Origin: Paulinella micropora
Taxonomy: Eukaryota; Cercozoa; Imbricatea; Euglyphida; Paulinellidae
Length of the DNA stretch: 64,000 bases
NCBI GenBank assembly: GCA_019918135.1
Contig: WBZZ01000090.1
Location: 1 to 64,000 of the forward strand
Reading direction: 5' to 3'
Below, in pieces: positions 48,640 through 61,412 of the stretch; within the stretch, counting starts at the first letter, position 1; each line of letters opens with the position of its first letter. The translations under genes and the position numbers were made by a program. The notes under the pieces are model-generated. The model had not been told where the DNA came from and searched no databases. It worked only from the letters and a program-made list of their open reading frames with translations.

Positions 48640-50021
48640 ATGGAAGCGCCTAGCCCTCCCGCCCCGAGCAGGAAAGCGCCACGAAAGAGAAGGCACGGTC
48701 GTACCCTTCCACTGGAAGATCACTGGGGCGGGGAAACACTAGACCCCAAACGACAGAAGACTGGCACGGAGGCCCCCGGCGCAGAGGCGGCGCCCGCGGG
48801 GCCGACGTCCGCACCCGCGGCACCCGCGGACCCGACCTCCGCCGCCGCGGCGGACGTCTGCTCCACGGACCCGACCTCCGCCGGGGCGGCGCCCGCGGCA
48901 CCCGCGGAGCCGACGTGCGCCGAGGCGGCACCCGCGGCACCCGCGGAGCCAGCCTCCGCCGGGCCGGCGCCCGCGGACCCGACCTCCGCCGCCGCGGCGC
49001 CCGCGGGTCGACCCCCACGCCCGAGCAGCCGCCGCCCGGCCCGAGCCCGCCGCCAGCGGCAGGGGCCACGATATCGGTGACTGGAAGCTGCACCTGAGCG
49101 GCATCGGCCTCCCCGCGGGCATGCTGCGCTGGGGCCCAAGGGCACTCCGAACACGGTGTTCTCCTTGTACGCCATCCTCGGGCTCATCATGGTAGACTGG
49201 AGCGTCCTGATGGTGGCCCGCGCCCTGCAGTCCATCGGGCGCGACGCGTTTATGATCTTCAAGGGCCTAGCGCACCTAGCCATCTCGGCCATCTACTGCA
49301 TCATGTACAGCTGGCTCCCGGAAGCCCAGAACGGGGTGGCGACCGTCCGTCTGCTGGGGGCGACCGCCATGGTGGCCTCCTTGGTGTACATGTTTTTCAT
49401 ACCCTACGAGCTCTGGGTCTATGGCTCCGACCGCGACGCGGTCCGCCTGCTAGAGGTGATGAAGGCCAAAGAAGGCAACGCCTTCAATACCCAAGGCCTA
49501 GTCAGCAGATGGGGCAACCTCTTCCCGGGTTGGTATGCATACTCGCGCAGGTCGGCATACCTGACAGTGATGCACGAGAAGAACGTTGGCGCGATGTCCG
49601 ACCTGGTCTTTATGGCGGGTCTGGCCTGTCAGTACGCGGGAGGAAGCAAAAACCACTGGCTGCAGTTCGCCTTGATTGACAACCACCACTGCGTCGGCTA
49701 CAAAATCCTGTTTGTGGCGGCGGCACCCTGGGCCTAGCGCTCTTTGTGTACGCGCTCTTCTTGCTGTGCGTGGAGGAGGGCACTGCGTACATCTTCTGCT
49801 GCCCCAACATCCACAGCGAGGAGCAGAACTCGGATCTGTTGGCCCTGCTAGAGATGGAGCAGCACACGTTGACGGGCCCGGACAGCCTCGAGAGCATCCT
49901 GAAGAAATGCAACTGTCGGTACGCGGTGGTAGCGCTTACTACCCTGGCGAGGCAGATGCAGCCGCCCCTTCAGGGGGGAGTGCCCGTGAATGCAACGCAC
50001 ACTGTCTTCCGCTTCCAGTAA
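48640..50021 (+). CDS. Chimeric gene: Ala/Pro-rich module fused to truncated membrane protein (copy 1/2 border)
   Basis: Starts MEAPSPPAPSRKAPRKRRHG at 48,640: a basic patch, then about seven imperfect repeats of the type APAAPADPTSAAAA encoded by a ~27-bp GC-rich repeat (48,790-49,010). At 49,091 it runs into the membrane-protein sequence that begins inside the native gene at 40,072, thus lacking the first two native membrane segments. Single-base losses at 49,006-49,012 and 49,131 break the frame here but not in the next copy, so they are probably consensus errors. The later break near 49,717 is shared. The product would be a novel fusion made by the duplication border. Confidence 0.6.
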
Positions 50022-50496
50022 AGCGCCCCTTCCCCGGCCGCCGCAGGGAGGAGGCGGTGCGGCGGGGGCACGGGGCGGAGGGCCGGAGAGACAGACAAAG
50101 AGAGAGAGAAAGAGAGAAGAGAGAGAGGGCGGCGGAAAGGAAGCTGGGTATGTAGGTAGGTGCGTGTATGCGAGTAGAGCCCCGTGCCCCGCGCAAGCTT
50201 GATGTGTAGATTAAAACTTGGTCGCGGCCAAAGTGTGTACTGCTCCCCCCCCCCCTCCTGCACTGGGGCGCGTGAAGCCGGCCGGCCGGCGGGTGCAGCA
50301 CGGACAGCGCTCTCCCCGTGCGCGGCGTGCACGCGCCCCCCCCCCCTACCGGACTAGGCTCCGGTGTCCGACAAGCTTCCCCGGGCCGGGCGGCGGAGCG
50401 ACGACGGACCGCAATGGGCCTAAGCCGGTAGCAGTGTGGGTGTTTTAATGAGTGTTTCGGCCTGTGCACAGCCGGAGGAGGAGCAGCTAGCCCGAG

Positions 50497-51167
50497 TCAC
50501 TGCCGGCGCGCCAGTAACTCCTTTGCGCCTCCGTCAGCAAGAATTCCCAGACGTACACCGCCACGGCTATCGCCACTTGGCTCTCGGGGGAACGTCCTGT
50601 CCTGTGCCAGGGCTTGCTGGTACAAGGGCCAGCTGGTGGGCAGCTCGCGGCCCACCAGACAACCGCCCCGGCGCACCACCAGGTAGCCGGGGTGCAGGAG
50701 GGTACAGTGCGTGGGCTCAAAAGTGCCGTCCGGCCTCTGGAGCGAGGGCGGGAGCGGCTCGCGAGCCCGAGCATGCCACAGACGACTGACCGACCCCGGC
50801 GGCCCCTGGACACAGCCCCTGTGCACAAAGACTTGTGTACCGAGTTGGCTTAGAAGTGTGGCCACCCCAGCAGTCACAACGGTGGCGTACTGGGTGGTGG
50901 CGTACTGGGCGGTCGCGTACTGGGCGGTCGCGTACTGGGCGGTCGCGTACTGGTGCGCAAGCGGGGGGGGGGGGGGGGGGGTGCTTCTCGTGAGCTAGAG
51001 CTCGAGACACCCACCATTAATGCGGCTGCTAGTGATCCCGGACGCCCCAGGCCGTCCGCCAGAGTGGCACACGCCGCTCTGCTGTTTGTGCCCGCCTGCT
51101 GATGTACGCGCGCACGCACCTGGACACACACCTTACTCTCTCTCTCTCGCGTGCTCCTGTAGACCAT
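50497..51167 (-). CDS. (PPSTR)n protein, copy 2
   Basis: As the gene at 41,482, from ATG at 51,167. The G run is 19 long (50,963-50,981), and a C is missing near 50,877 relative to copies 1 and 3, which breaks the frame just before the globular end. The globular 115 residues are unchanged. Confidence 0.5.
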
Positions 51168-51305
51168 GCCAGTGACGACGAGAGCCCAGGCCAGACTCCG
51201 GCAGGCGCCCCCAGCAGCCACGGCGCAGCGCGCCACGGCGCAGCGCGTCCTCACCACACCCGCCCACCCAGTACGCGACCGCCCAGTACGCCACCGCCCA
51301 GTACG

Positions 51306-51341
<36 letters not shown>
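50880..51341. repeat. Inverted 15-bp arrays with G19 and C36, copy 2
   Basis: Same inverted-repeat structure as at 41,870-42,311. Confidence 0.85.
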
Positions 51342-51342
<1 letters not shown>

Positions 51343-51655
51343 CGCGGCACACCCTGGGGCACGCGCGGGCGGAAGGCCACCCCTCCCCCCGTACGGCGCA
51401 CCCTGGGGCACGCGCGGGGGAGGGAGGGAAACCCCCCCCCCCCCGCGTGCCGGCCCGGCCGGTGTCGCGTGGCGGGCGCGCGTGCGTGGCGTGCGCCCCT
51501 GGCACGCGTGTGAGAGGGGGTGCGCCCACCCCCACGTGCCCGGGTCGCGCGCGCACGCGCTCTGAAACCGCAGCACACGACGCGCCTCCCCCCCCTCGTT
51601 ACTCACATTTTTGCTCTTCGGGACAAGCCCCCAGACCACCAGCACTCCGCCTACT

Positions 51656-52320
51656 ATGCTAGCCCTCACCCCCAACGCTGCTCCCAAGGCCCAGGCGCCG
51701 CCAGCCACCGCTCCCGTCGACGCCGAGTACGACCCCGCCCACCCGGCCATGGACACCACCGACGATCACCAGCAGCCGTCGCCTGCCTCTGCGCCGGCCG
51801 AGGAGAACGCCAGTGTCCTGTACGCCGCTGTCTTGGCCCTGGACGAGGGCTCACAAGCCCTGGGGACACGCGACCTGCGCCTGCTCCCGCGCCCACGCAA
51901 TCCCAGCACCCGCGAACTCCGGAGGACATCCACTGGGGGTGCAGATCAGCACTGGCCCACAAGCGCTACTCAAGACGAAAGGCGGCTACGTCAGGCGCCT
52001 GGCTCGGCCACGCGCTACGCCTACCCCTGGCCACGCGGCTAGACCAGTACGTGCCGGATCCCACGGAACAAGACACTGCCTTGGTTACTTGGGTGCTCGG
52101 TGTGCTGACGGTGGTGGCGGCCGCACAGCAGAGGTACCAACAGTGCATGGCCGCTGAAGTCGTCAGCGGTGGGCGCCTCCACGCCGACGTGCACCGGCTG
52201 CACGAGGACATGCGCAGGTTCTGGGAACAGCTACGGAGCGGAGCCAAAAACGAGCTCCAGCAGCCCGGCAGCTACGTGCTCCGCTTGCCTGTGCCCAAGA
52301 GCTTGCCTGTGACCCACTAG
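51656..52320 (+). CDS. 221-residue protein gene, copy 2 (one G missing)
   Basis: Identical to the gene at 42,629 except that one G of CTCCGGGAGG is missing near 51,921, which breaks the frame. Copies 1 and 3 agree with each other, so this is most likely a sequencing slip. Followed by AATAAA at 52,378-52,383. Confidence 0.7.
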
Positions 52321-52377
52321 GTAGCTAGCTAGCTAGAGCGAACCAGGAACTAGCTCTGTCTGTAAAATTGTACTCTA

Positions 52378-52383
52378 AATAAA
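52378..52383 (+). terminator. AATAAA poly(A) signal, copy 2
   Basis: Same position relative to the stop codon as in copy 1. Confidence 0.6.
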
Positions 52384-52880
52384 AAAGATTATTCATGGTG
52401 TTGGACTTGTCACTGCACGCGGTTCACTGACTAGCGGCCGGCAGGGGCAAGGACTGGCGACCCGGAGAATCGACCGGGGGAAGACCGGCAACCCCGCGAA
52501 CGGAGAAGGGGGGGGGGGAGGGAAGAACGCCGCCCTCCCCCGTACCTAAAGTTTAGCTAGTAGTGCCGCGATCTGCGGGTCCAGATTGGGGGAAGCCGGC
52601 AAGCTCGGTGTTTTCGGCAGCTGGTGTAAAGTTCACCGGGATCTGGATTTACTAAACCCAAAAAAAGTTATCAATACTTATCGTAAGCTCAGTACTTGCA
52701 AGAGATCTTGGAATCGCTTGCGAGGGCGGTCGCCCCGGGGGGAGGGGGTTTTGTCAATTTTGTAAAAAAAAAGAAATTCTGTTCGACTAGGACCACACAG
52801 TCACGCAAAGCTAACGCTATCTCGGAATTACCATCACTGGTGTCTTCCCCGGCCTCAAACAGGCCACCCGCCAGCCGTTG

Positions 52881-55003
52881 CTACGGCGGCGCTGTCGCGG
52901 TGGTCTGCCGGTCGTAGTACAGGTAGATGAGCGACAGGCCCGGGCGGCCCGCGACTTCCGGGACGCGACCGCCCTGTAAGTCCACCAACAAGCGCTGTAA
53001 GCGTTCGAACCTGGCCGCCAGCGGCGGGTCGTGCAGCACGCAGTCCACCTCGAACCAGTGCGGGTTGAAACGAATGTACACGACTGGAAGGTCCCGGAGG
53101 TTAGGGTTGGCGCGGAGCGCCGTGCTGATCTCGAGCATGCGTCCAAGTTCGCACCGGTAACGCCGGTGCGCGAGTTCGTCGTTGCACAGCAGTAAACAAG
53201 CAACGGCGGTCCGCGGGCAGCGACTGAAACTCGAGCAGGTGGAAGTCGGGCCGCGAGCTGACGGCGCCCTCGAGCCTCGGTGTGAGATGTGAATCGCAGT
53301 GCTTGTACACAATAGCATTTGCAAAGTCGCGATCAAACGCCCAGTCCTGGGCAGTGAGAAACTCCGCCAACTGTTGCTTGCTCTTGAAGCGCTTGGCGAT
53401 GCCTTCTTCGGTGTGGCACCGCTGCACGTGGTTTTCTAGCATGCGCTGCGTCTTGCAGCGCGTGATGCACTGCAGCAGGCCCACACCTACCTGGAACTTA
53501 GCAGTGCTGAACGACGCAAAAGCGCATACGTGCTGCCATTTCTTGCTTTCTTCGTGTTGCTGCGAATGCACCTTTAGATGATCATTCCGGAAGAAGCTAC
53601 GGTCGCATTCGTCACATTTGTATGGCTTCTCACCCGAGTGCACACGCTTGTGCTTAAGCAAATTTGCGCCGTCTGAAAAGCTCTGAGCACATTCGCCGCA
53701 CTGGTAAGGCTTTTCGCCGCTATGCGTGCGAACATGCATCCTAAGGGCACTAGCCTGCGTAAAACGTGCAAGGCAAACCTTGCAAGCAAAAGGTCTTTCT
53801 TCACTGTGTATGCGCAGATGCAGCTGGAGATAATCAAGTCTACCAAAACGTGCGTTGCACTCGGACCAGGCAAAGCGCTTCTCACCACTGTGACTACGTT
53901 TATGTTTCGTGAGCTCGTTAGATTGTGTGAAGCACGCGACACACTGGGTGCAGGCATATGGCTTCAAGCCGCTGTGAACGTACAGATGCGACTTAAGCGC
54001 GCTCGATTGCGCAAAACGGGCGTTGCACTGGACGCAGGCATATGGTTTCTCACCGCTGTGTGTACGAAAATGTGTTGTCAAGTTGCTACGGTGCGCAAAA
54101 CGGGCGTTGCATTGGACGCAGACAAATGGTCTCTCACCGCTGTGTGTACGTAGGTGCGACTGAAGGTTTTGGCGTCTAGAGAAACTCTTATTACACTGCT
54201 CATAAACAAATTGCTTTTTCATCGCTAGTTGTTGTTTCTTGGTTTTCTTCTCTTTTTCTATTAAAAATTGACCTTCCTTTGTTTCCATTCTCTGTTCTGT
54301 GTGCTTTGTTTCTTGGCCTACATGCTGTTTTCTTTTTTTGGGTGTATATTTCGTTGCACCATCAACCGCCGTCTCCGCACGCTCAGAAGGAGCGGCAGTC
54401 ATCTGTTGTTCTTGAAATTCTGCGTGCCGCGCGCACAGCGTGGGCCACCCACGGTCCCTGGCCACGGTCGCTAGCGTGGCTAGGTTTTCGTGTTCGTAGC
54501 AGCTTTCGCACGCCGGCCTGTCTGCAGAGGCCTGGCCTACGCGCCATTCTTTGAACACCAAGCGTTCGTTATTGACTAATTTAAAACTAACCCCATAATG
54601 TTCAAGCATCCGAGTGCCCGCCTTTTTCTCCACGAACGGCTCAGCGTTGGCCAGGCGCGCCAGCCAGAGCTGGACCGCGGACGAGGCTGGTAGCGTGCAG
54701 TGTTCGTCGAGCCGCTGGCGCCTGTGGCTCGGGCTGCCCTCCGCAGCCGCTAGCCGCCGCTTCTTCCTGGGCGGTGCTTGCGCGCGTGAGCAGTACAAAG
54801 CCTGAAACGCAGGCGGCGCGAGTCGGCCACGCGACAACGGTTGCGGCGCACGAAGCACCGCTCGCACGCGGGCCGGTCATCATCGTCTCCGGTGCGGCAG
54901 AACAGCCCCCCTCGCGCACGCACAGGCTCGCGTCACCTAGGGTCGCCAGCGTTTCGCGGCCGCCGTACTGCCTCACAAAGTGTCGCACGGCGCGGCTGTC
55001 CAT
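52881..55003 (-). CDS. Zinc-finger/nuclease-like gene, copy 2
   Basis: Same protein as at 43,855, from ATG at 55,003. An extra A near 53,195 (GTAAACAAG against GTAACAAG in copies 1 and 3) breaks the frame inside the C-terminal domain, and one C is missing near 54,910. The break near 54,767 at the linker is shared with the other copies. Confidence 0.7.
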
Positions 55004-55212
55004 GCCTCCTCCCTGCCCTGGCTGCTCTTTTTTCTGGCTTCGGGGACGCAGCGCGGCGCTGGGAAGAAAGCGTGGGCGGGCACCTAACCCCGCCGCTGCC
55101 TCCCCGCCCGGGGAGGGGGCACCCGCCAGACGCCGGGCGGGGGGGCCGGACCCCTCCCTGCCGCTGGCCCCCCTCCAGGGTGCCCCGCGGCCCCGACCCC
55201 CTCCCCTGCCAC

Positions 55213-57076
55213 TTAGCACGAAGCAGGGGGTGCGGGATCCGCGGGCTGCCGGGCCGTGGGGGGCGGCCTGCCTAAGGGGACAAGTTGCCCACGCACCGCC
55301 GCGCCCGCCCACTCGGCCCACAGGCCGCCTCCGCCGTCGCCGGCCGCCCCCGCGGGTTCGTGCAGCGGCAGGGCGAGCACCAGCGGGCGGTCCGCGTCGC
55401 GGGTCGGGGGCGGCACGCGGAGCCGGCCGGCCTGCGCGGCGCAGCGCAGCACGTGGCGCGCAAAGGCCCGGACGCGGTCGGGTCGTGTGCCGCCGGGCAG
55501 GGCCGGGCGGGTCCATGGCCCGGCCAGCACGTCCAGCAGCCACAGCGCGCTCCCCTTGCTGTCGGGCACCCCCCACACCAGCAGCGACGTGCCGGGGGCC
55601 AGGACCACGTCGTGCAGCGGCGTGGACGCCCGGCACAGCAGGTCGTGCAGGCGCGAGTTCTCGGCGGCCTGCCCGGCCAGGCGCCCGGCCCACTCGTCCA
55701 CGCCCGCCGGGTCCAGGGCGGGGACCCGCGCGGCCACGAAGCCGGGCGGGCCCGGCAGCGCGGCCGCCGGCGCCAGGAAACAGCCTTCGGGGCTGGCCCA
55801 CAACCAGGCGCGCACGACCCCGCGGCCGCTGGCACGTGGACCGCGGCGGCCCCGCCGCCGGCCGCCGGCCGCACGGCGCAGACGTAGGCCCACAGCGGCG
55901 CCAGAAAATTGAGGTCGGGCGGCGCCGTGGGCCGCAGGCCCTGCAGGGCCTGCAGGACCGGCAGGGTCGCGCGGGCATGCAGGCTGGGGTCCGCCAGCGG
56001 CGCCCGCCCACCGCGGCCGCGGCCGCGGGCAGGCACTGCTGCGCGCACCGGGCCAGCCGGGCCTGCCAGTCCTGGCGCCGCCACCGTTCATCTTCCGGCA
56101 GGGGCTTGCGGGCGCCAAGCTCGCGCTCCACCAGGGCCGCGCGCTGGCCGGGGCCGGCGGGCCCCTGGCACGCCAAGTACGCCTCGGCGTTGGCGGAGCG
56201 ACTCGCCACGGGCTTCACCACACACCACTCGTCGAACGCGAGCGCCGCGGCGGCCAGGGCCAGTTGCGACGTCACGCCCAGCCAGCCGAAGAACTTGCAC
56301 ACCAGCAGCGCCCGGCGCCTGTCTTCGCCCGCGGGGCCGTCGGCCGACAGCCAGTGCGTGCCCAGCAGCAGCTGCGCCGCCAGCAGGCACACGCCCCGGC
56401 GCTCCTGGTCGGCCGCCTCGGGGCGCCCCCGTCGCCCAACACCAGCGTGCAGGGCAGGCCCCGGTCCCGCAGCTGCTGCGCCCACGCCAGCCGCAGGCGC
56501 GCCACCGCCTCGGGACGCCGCAGGTCCGTGTCGTCGGCGCACGCTTGGTCGAGCAGCACGTTGGTCAGGTCCGGCCCCCCGGCGCTGCCCCACGCGCGCA
56601 GCAACGGGTCGTACCCGCTGTTGGGCGTGGGCGAGCCCGTCCACGTGCTGCACAGGAACAGCGTGCCGTGCGGCCGGTGCGCGGCCAGCGCCTGGACCCA
56701 GCAGCCCGGCCCGCCGCACAGGTCGACCGCCGCGTTCTCGGGCAGCAGGCCCAGCGCCGCCGTGATGGCGCCCCGAACGACAGGTCCAGGCCGCGCAGCT
56801 TGCACGCCCCGCGGTTCAGGTCCGACCTCTGCCGCGACAGCTCGGCCGGCAGCTGCACGTGCGCGAGCCTGGGGTCCAGCTTGTCGCGCCAGGCCCGGCC
56901 GGCCCGCGGGACCGGGAAGCGCTCGAACAGGGCGCACAGCCGCTCGCACGCGACCGCGTGGGCCCAGTCCGTCCACGACTCTAGCAGGAGGCGCTGCGCC
57001 GCCCCGCGTCCGCCGCCGGCGGGGGCCACAGCGTGTGCCACCGGTCGGCCGCCAGCAACAGCAAACAGTCTTCCAT
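55213..57076 (-). CDS. CMTR1-like cap 2'-O-methyltransferase, copy 2
   Basis: Same gene as at 46,187, from ATG at 57,076. Here the SAM-loop to first-Asp section (about 56,440-56,760) reads in one frame because two bases missing in copy 1 are present, while one C near 56,771 is missing instead. Comparing copies therefore explains the private breaks. Shared breaks remain near 57,037, 56,430, 55,995 and 55,815. Confidence 0.8.
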
Positions 57077-57671
57077 CCTCCTCCGGAGGTCGCCCCGCGC
57101 GCTAGGGCGTAGTGGCAGATACCAGCGCTCTCGTGCTCCGTAGCCCACTGCCGGGAGTGGGCTGGTGGAGAGCACGGGGGTGAGAGGACGCCGGCAAGCG
57201 AGCGGCCAGGACCGGCGGCCGGCGCCAGCAAAGGGATCGCAGGAAGAGGGTCCTCCTCCTCCCCTCCAAGCCCCCTGCCCTCTTCCGCCTTCGCGGCCCC
57301 CCCCTCCCCCCTGGGACGGGGCAAGGGGGGGGGGGGCCGGGGAGTGGAGGCAGGTGGCCGCCCACCCTGCCCTCTTTTCTTTCCCCCCCCCCCGCCCGGG
57401 GGGGGGGGGCGGCGGGGAGGATGTGACACTCCCCGAGGGGGGGGGGTGCATCGTGCCGCACCCCCTACCCCTCTCTGAGTGCACGCCGCGTGCCGGCCGC
57501 GTGCCCGGGCCGTGCCGGCCCCGGGGCGAGCGGGGGAGCAGGCGGGGGGCGCCCCCCCTCCCCCGTCATCTTCCCGCCCCCCCGACGGCTGCACCCCGGC
57601 GCCTCCTCCCCCCTGCGTGTGCACCGAGCGGCAGAGAGGGGTAGGCAGCACATTTATCAGCAGGCACAGAG

Positions 57672-59055
57672 ATGGAAGCGCCTAGCCCTCCCGCCCGAGC
57701 AGGAAAGCGCCACGAAAGAGAAGGCACGGTCGTACCCTTCCACTGGAAGATCACTGGGGCGGGGAAACACTAGACCCCAAACGACAGAAGACTGGCACGG
57801 AGGCCCCCGGCGCAGAGGCGGCGCCCGCGGGGCCGACGTCCGCACCCGCGGCACCCGCGGACCCGACCTCCGCCGCCGCGGCGGACGTCTGCTCCACGGA
57901 CCCGACCTCCGCCGGGGCGGCGCCCGCGGCACCCGCGGAGCCGACGTGCGCCGAGGCGGCACCCGCGGCACCCGCGGAGCCAGCCTCCGCCGGGCCGGCG
58001 CCCGCGGACCCGACCTCCGCCGCCGCGGCGCCCGCGGGGTCGACCCCCACGCCCGAGCAGCCGCCGCCCGGCCCCGAGCCCGCCGCCAGCGGCAGGGGCC
58101 ACGATATCGGTGACTGGAAGCTGCACCTGAGCGGCATCGGCCTCCCCGCGGGCATGCTGCGCTGGGGGCCCAAGGGCACTCCGAACACGGTGTTCTCCTT
58201 GTACGCCATCCTCGGGCTCATCATGGTAGACTGGAGCGTCCTGATGGTGGCCCGCGCCCTGCAGTCCATCGGGCGCGACGCGTTTATGATCTTCAAGGGC
58301 CTAGCGCACCTAGCCATCTCGGCCATCTACTGCATCATGTACAGCTGGCTCCCGGAAGCCCAGAACGGGGTGGCGACCGTCCGTCTGCTGGGGGCGACCG
58401 CCATGGTGGCCTCCTTGGTGTACATGTTTTTCATACCCTACGAGCTCTGGGTCTATGGCTCCGACCGCGACGCGGTCCGCCTGCTAGAGGTGATGAAGGC
58501 CAAAGAAGGCAACGCCTTCAATACCCAAGGCCTAGTCAGCAGATGGGGCAACCTCTTCCCGGGTTGGTATGCATACTCGCGCAGGTCGGCATACCTGACA
58601 GTGATGCACGAGAAGAACGTTGGCGCGATGTCCGACCTGGTCTTTATGGCGGGTCTGGCCTGTCAGTACGCGGGAGGAAGCAAAAACCACTGGCTGCAGT
58701 TCGCCTTGATTGACAACCACCACTGCGTCGGCTACAAAATCCTGTTTGTGGCGGCGGCACCCTGGGCCTAGCGCTCTTTGTGTACGCGCTCTTCTTGCTG
58801 TGCGTGGAGGAGGGCACTGCGTACATCTTCTGCTGCCCCAACATCCACAGCGAGGAGCAGAACTCGGATCTGTTGGCCCTGCTAGAGATGGAGCAGCACA
58901 CGTTGACGGGCCCGGACAGCCTCGAGAGCATCCTGAAGAAATGCAACTGTCGGTACGCGGTGGTAGCGCTTACTACCCTGGCGAGGCAGATGCAGCCGCC
59001 CCTTCAGGGGGGAGTGCCCGTGAATGCAACGCACACTGTCTTCCGCTTCCAGTAA
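57672..59055 (+). CDS. Chimeric Ala/Pro-rich–membrane protein gene (copy 2/3 border)
   Basis: As at 48,640. Here one C is missing near 57,693 (early break), but the repeat region and the junction with the membrane protein at 58,124 read through in one frame, so the fusion frame is real. Break near 58,752 is shared with the other copies. Confidence 0.6.
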
Positions 59056-59532
59056 AGCGCCCCTTCCCCGGCCGCCGCAGGGAGGAGGCGGTGCGGCGGG
59101 GGCACGGGGCGGGAGGGCCGGAGAGACAGACAAAGAGAGAGAGAAAGAGAGAAGAGAGAGAGGGCGGCGGAAAGGAAGCTGGGTATGTAGGTAGGTGCGT
59201 GTATGCGAGTAGAGCCCCGTGCCCCCGCGCAAGCTTGATGTGTAGATTAAAACTTGGTCGCGGCCAAAGTGTGTACTGCTCCCCCCCCCCTCCTGCACTG
59301 GGGCGCGTGAAGCCGGCCGGCCGGCGGGTGCAGCACGGACAGCGCTCTCCCCGTGCGCGGCGTGCACGCGCCCCCCCCCCCCTACCGGACTAGGCTCCGG
59401 TGTCCGACAAGCTTCCCCGGGCCGGGCGGCGGAGCGACGACGGACCGCAATGGGCCTAAGCCGGTAGCAGTGTGGGTGTTTTAATGAGTGTTTCGGCCTG
59501 TGCACAGCCGGAGGAGGAGCAGCTAGCCCGAG

Positions 59533-60203
59533 TCACTGCCGGCGCGCCAGTAACTCCTTTGCGCCTCCGTCAGCAAGAATTCCCAGACGTACACCGCCAC
59601 GGCTATCGCCACTTGGCTCTCGGGGGAACGTCCTGTCCTGTGCCAGGGCTTGCTGGTACAAGGGCCAGCTGGTGGGCAGCTCGCGGCCCACCAGACAACC
59701 GCCCCGGCGCACCACCAGGTAGCCGGGGTGCAGGAGGGTACAGTGCGTGGGCTCAAAAGTGCCGTCCGGCCTCTGGAGCGAGGGCGGGAGCGGCTCGCGA
59801 GCCCGAGCATGCCACAGACGACTGACCGACCCCGGCGGCCCCTGGACACAGCCCCTGTGCACAAAGACTTGTGTACCGAGTTGGCTTAGAAGTGTGGCCA
59901 CCCCAGCAGTCACCAACGGTGGCGTACTGGGTGGTGGCGTACTGGGCGGTCGCGTACTGGGCGGTCGCGTACTGGGCGGTCGCGTACTGGTGCGCAAGCG
60001 GGGGGGGGGGGGGGGGGTGCTTCTCGTGAGCTAGAGCTCGAGACACCCACCATTAATGCGGCTGCTAGTGATCCCGGACGCCCCAGGCCGTCCGCCAGAG
60101 TGGCACACGCCGCTCTGCTGTTTGTGCCCGCCTGCTGATGTACGCGCGCACGCACCTGGACACACACCTTACTCTCTCTCTCTCGCGTGCTCCTGTAGAC
60201 CAT
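59533..60203 (-). CDS. (PPSTR)n protein, copy 3
   Basis: As at 41,482, from ATG at 60,203, with a G18 run (60,000-60,017). Confidence 0.5.
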
Positions 60204-60363
60204 GCCAGTGACGACGAGAGCCCAGGCCAGACTCCGGCAGGCGCCCCCCAGCAGCCACGGCGCAGCGCGCCACGGCGCAGCGCGTCCTCACCACACCCGC
60301 CCACCCAGTACGCGACCGCCCAGTACGCCACCGCCCAGTACGCCCCCCCCCCCCCCCCCCCCC
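59925..60363. repeat. Inverted 15-bp arrays with G18 and C21, copy 3
   Basis: Same inverted-repeat structure as in copies 1 and 2. Confidence 0.85.
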
Positions 60364-60683
60364 GCGCGGCACACCCTGGGGCACGCGCGGGCGGAAGGCC
60401 ACCCCTCCCCCCCGTACGGCGCACCCTGGGGCACGCGCGGGGGGAGGGAGGGAAACCCCCCCCCCCCCCCCGCGTGCCGGCCCGGCCGGTGTCGCGTGGC
60501 GGGGCGCGCGTGCGTGGCGTGCGCCCCTGGCACGCGTGTGAGAGGGGGTGCGCCCACCCCCACGTGCCCGGGTCGCGCGCGCACGCGCTCTGAAACCGCA
60601 GCACACGACGCGCCTCCCCCCCCTCGTTACTCACATTTTTGCTCTTCGGGACAAGCCCCCAGACCACCAGCACTCCGCCTACT

Positions 60684-61349
60684 ATGCTAGCCCTCACCCC
60701 CAACGCTGCTCCCAAGGCCCAGGCGCCGCCAGCCACCGCTCCCGTCGACGCCGAGTACGACCCCGCCCACCCGGCCATGGACACCACCGACGATCACCAG
60801 CAGCCGTCGCCTGCCTCTGCGCCGGCCGAGGAGAACGCCAGTGTCCTGTACGCCGCTGTCTTGGCCCTGGACGAGGGCTCACAAGCCCTGGGGACACGCG
60901 ACCTGCGCCTGCTCCCGCGCCCACGCAATCCCAGCACCCGCGAACTCCGGGAGGACATCCACTGGGGGTGCAGATCAGCACTGGCCCACAAGCGCTACTC
61001 AAGACGAAAGGCGGCTACGTCAGGCGCCTGGCTCGGCCACGCGCTACGCCTACCCCTGGCCACGCGGCTAGACCAGTACGTGCCGGATCCCACGGAACAA
61101 GACACTGCCTTGGTTACTTGGGTGCTCGGTGTGCTGACGGTGGTGGCGGCCGCACAGCAGAGGTACCAACAGTGCATGGCCGCTGAAGTCGTCAGCGGTG
61201 GGCGCCTCCACGCCGACGTGCACCGGCTGCACGAGGACATGCGCAGGTTCTGGGAACAGCTACGGAGCGGAGCCAAAAACGAGCTCCAGCAGCCCGGCAG
61301 CTACGTGCTCCGCTTGCCTGTGCCCAAGAGCTTGCCTGTGACCCACTAG
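60684..61349 (+). CDS. 221-residue protein gene, copy 3 (intact)
   Basis: Intact frame identical to copy 1. AATAAA follows at 61,407-61,412. Confidence 0.75.
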   Translation: MLALTPNAAPKAQAPPATAPVDAEYDPAHPAMDTTDDHQQPSPASAPAEENASVLYAAVLALDEGSQALGTRDLRLLPRPRNPSTRELREDIHWGCRSALAHKRYSRRKAATSGAWLGHALRLPLATRLDQYVPDPTEQDTALVTWVLGVLTVVAAAQQRYQQCMAAEVVSGGRLHADVHRLHEDMRRFWEQLRSGAKNELQQPGSYVLRLPVPKSLPVTH

Positions 61350-61406
61350 GTAGCTAGCTAGCTAGAGCGAACCAGGAACTAGCTCTGTCTGTAAAATTGT
61401 ACTCTA

Positions 61407-61412
61407 AATAAA
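61407..61412 (+). terminator. AATAAA poly(A) signal, copy 3
   Basis: Same position as in copies 1 and 2. Confidence 0.6.

Larger units (their letters stand above)
40072..49090. repeat. 9.02-kb tandem direct repeat, copy 1
   Basis: Starts at CACCTGAGCGGCATCGGCCT within the membrane-protein gene. The same sequence restarts at 49,091 and 58,124. Copies are almost identical; differences are overwhelmingly single-base length changes in homopolymers, with rare substitutions (41,611 is A here, G in copies 2 and 3). Confidence 0.95.
49091..58123. repeat. 9.03-kb tandem direct repeat, copy 2
   Basis: Full second unit, same gene order as copy 1. Its C run at 51,306-51,341 (C36) is much longer than in copies 1 (C23) and 3 (C21). 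Confidence 0.95.
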
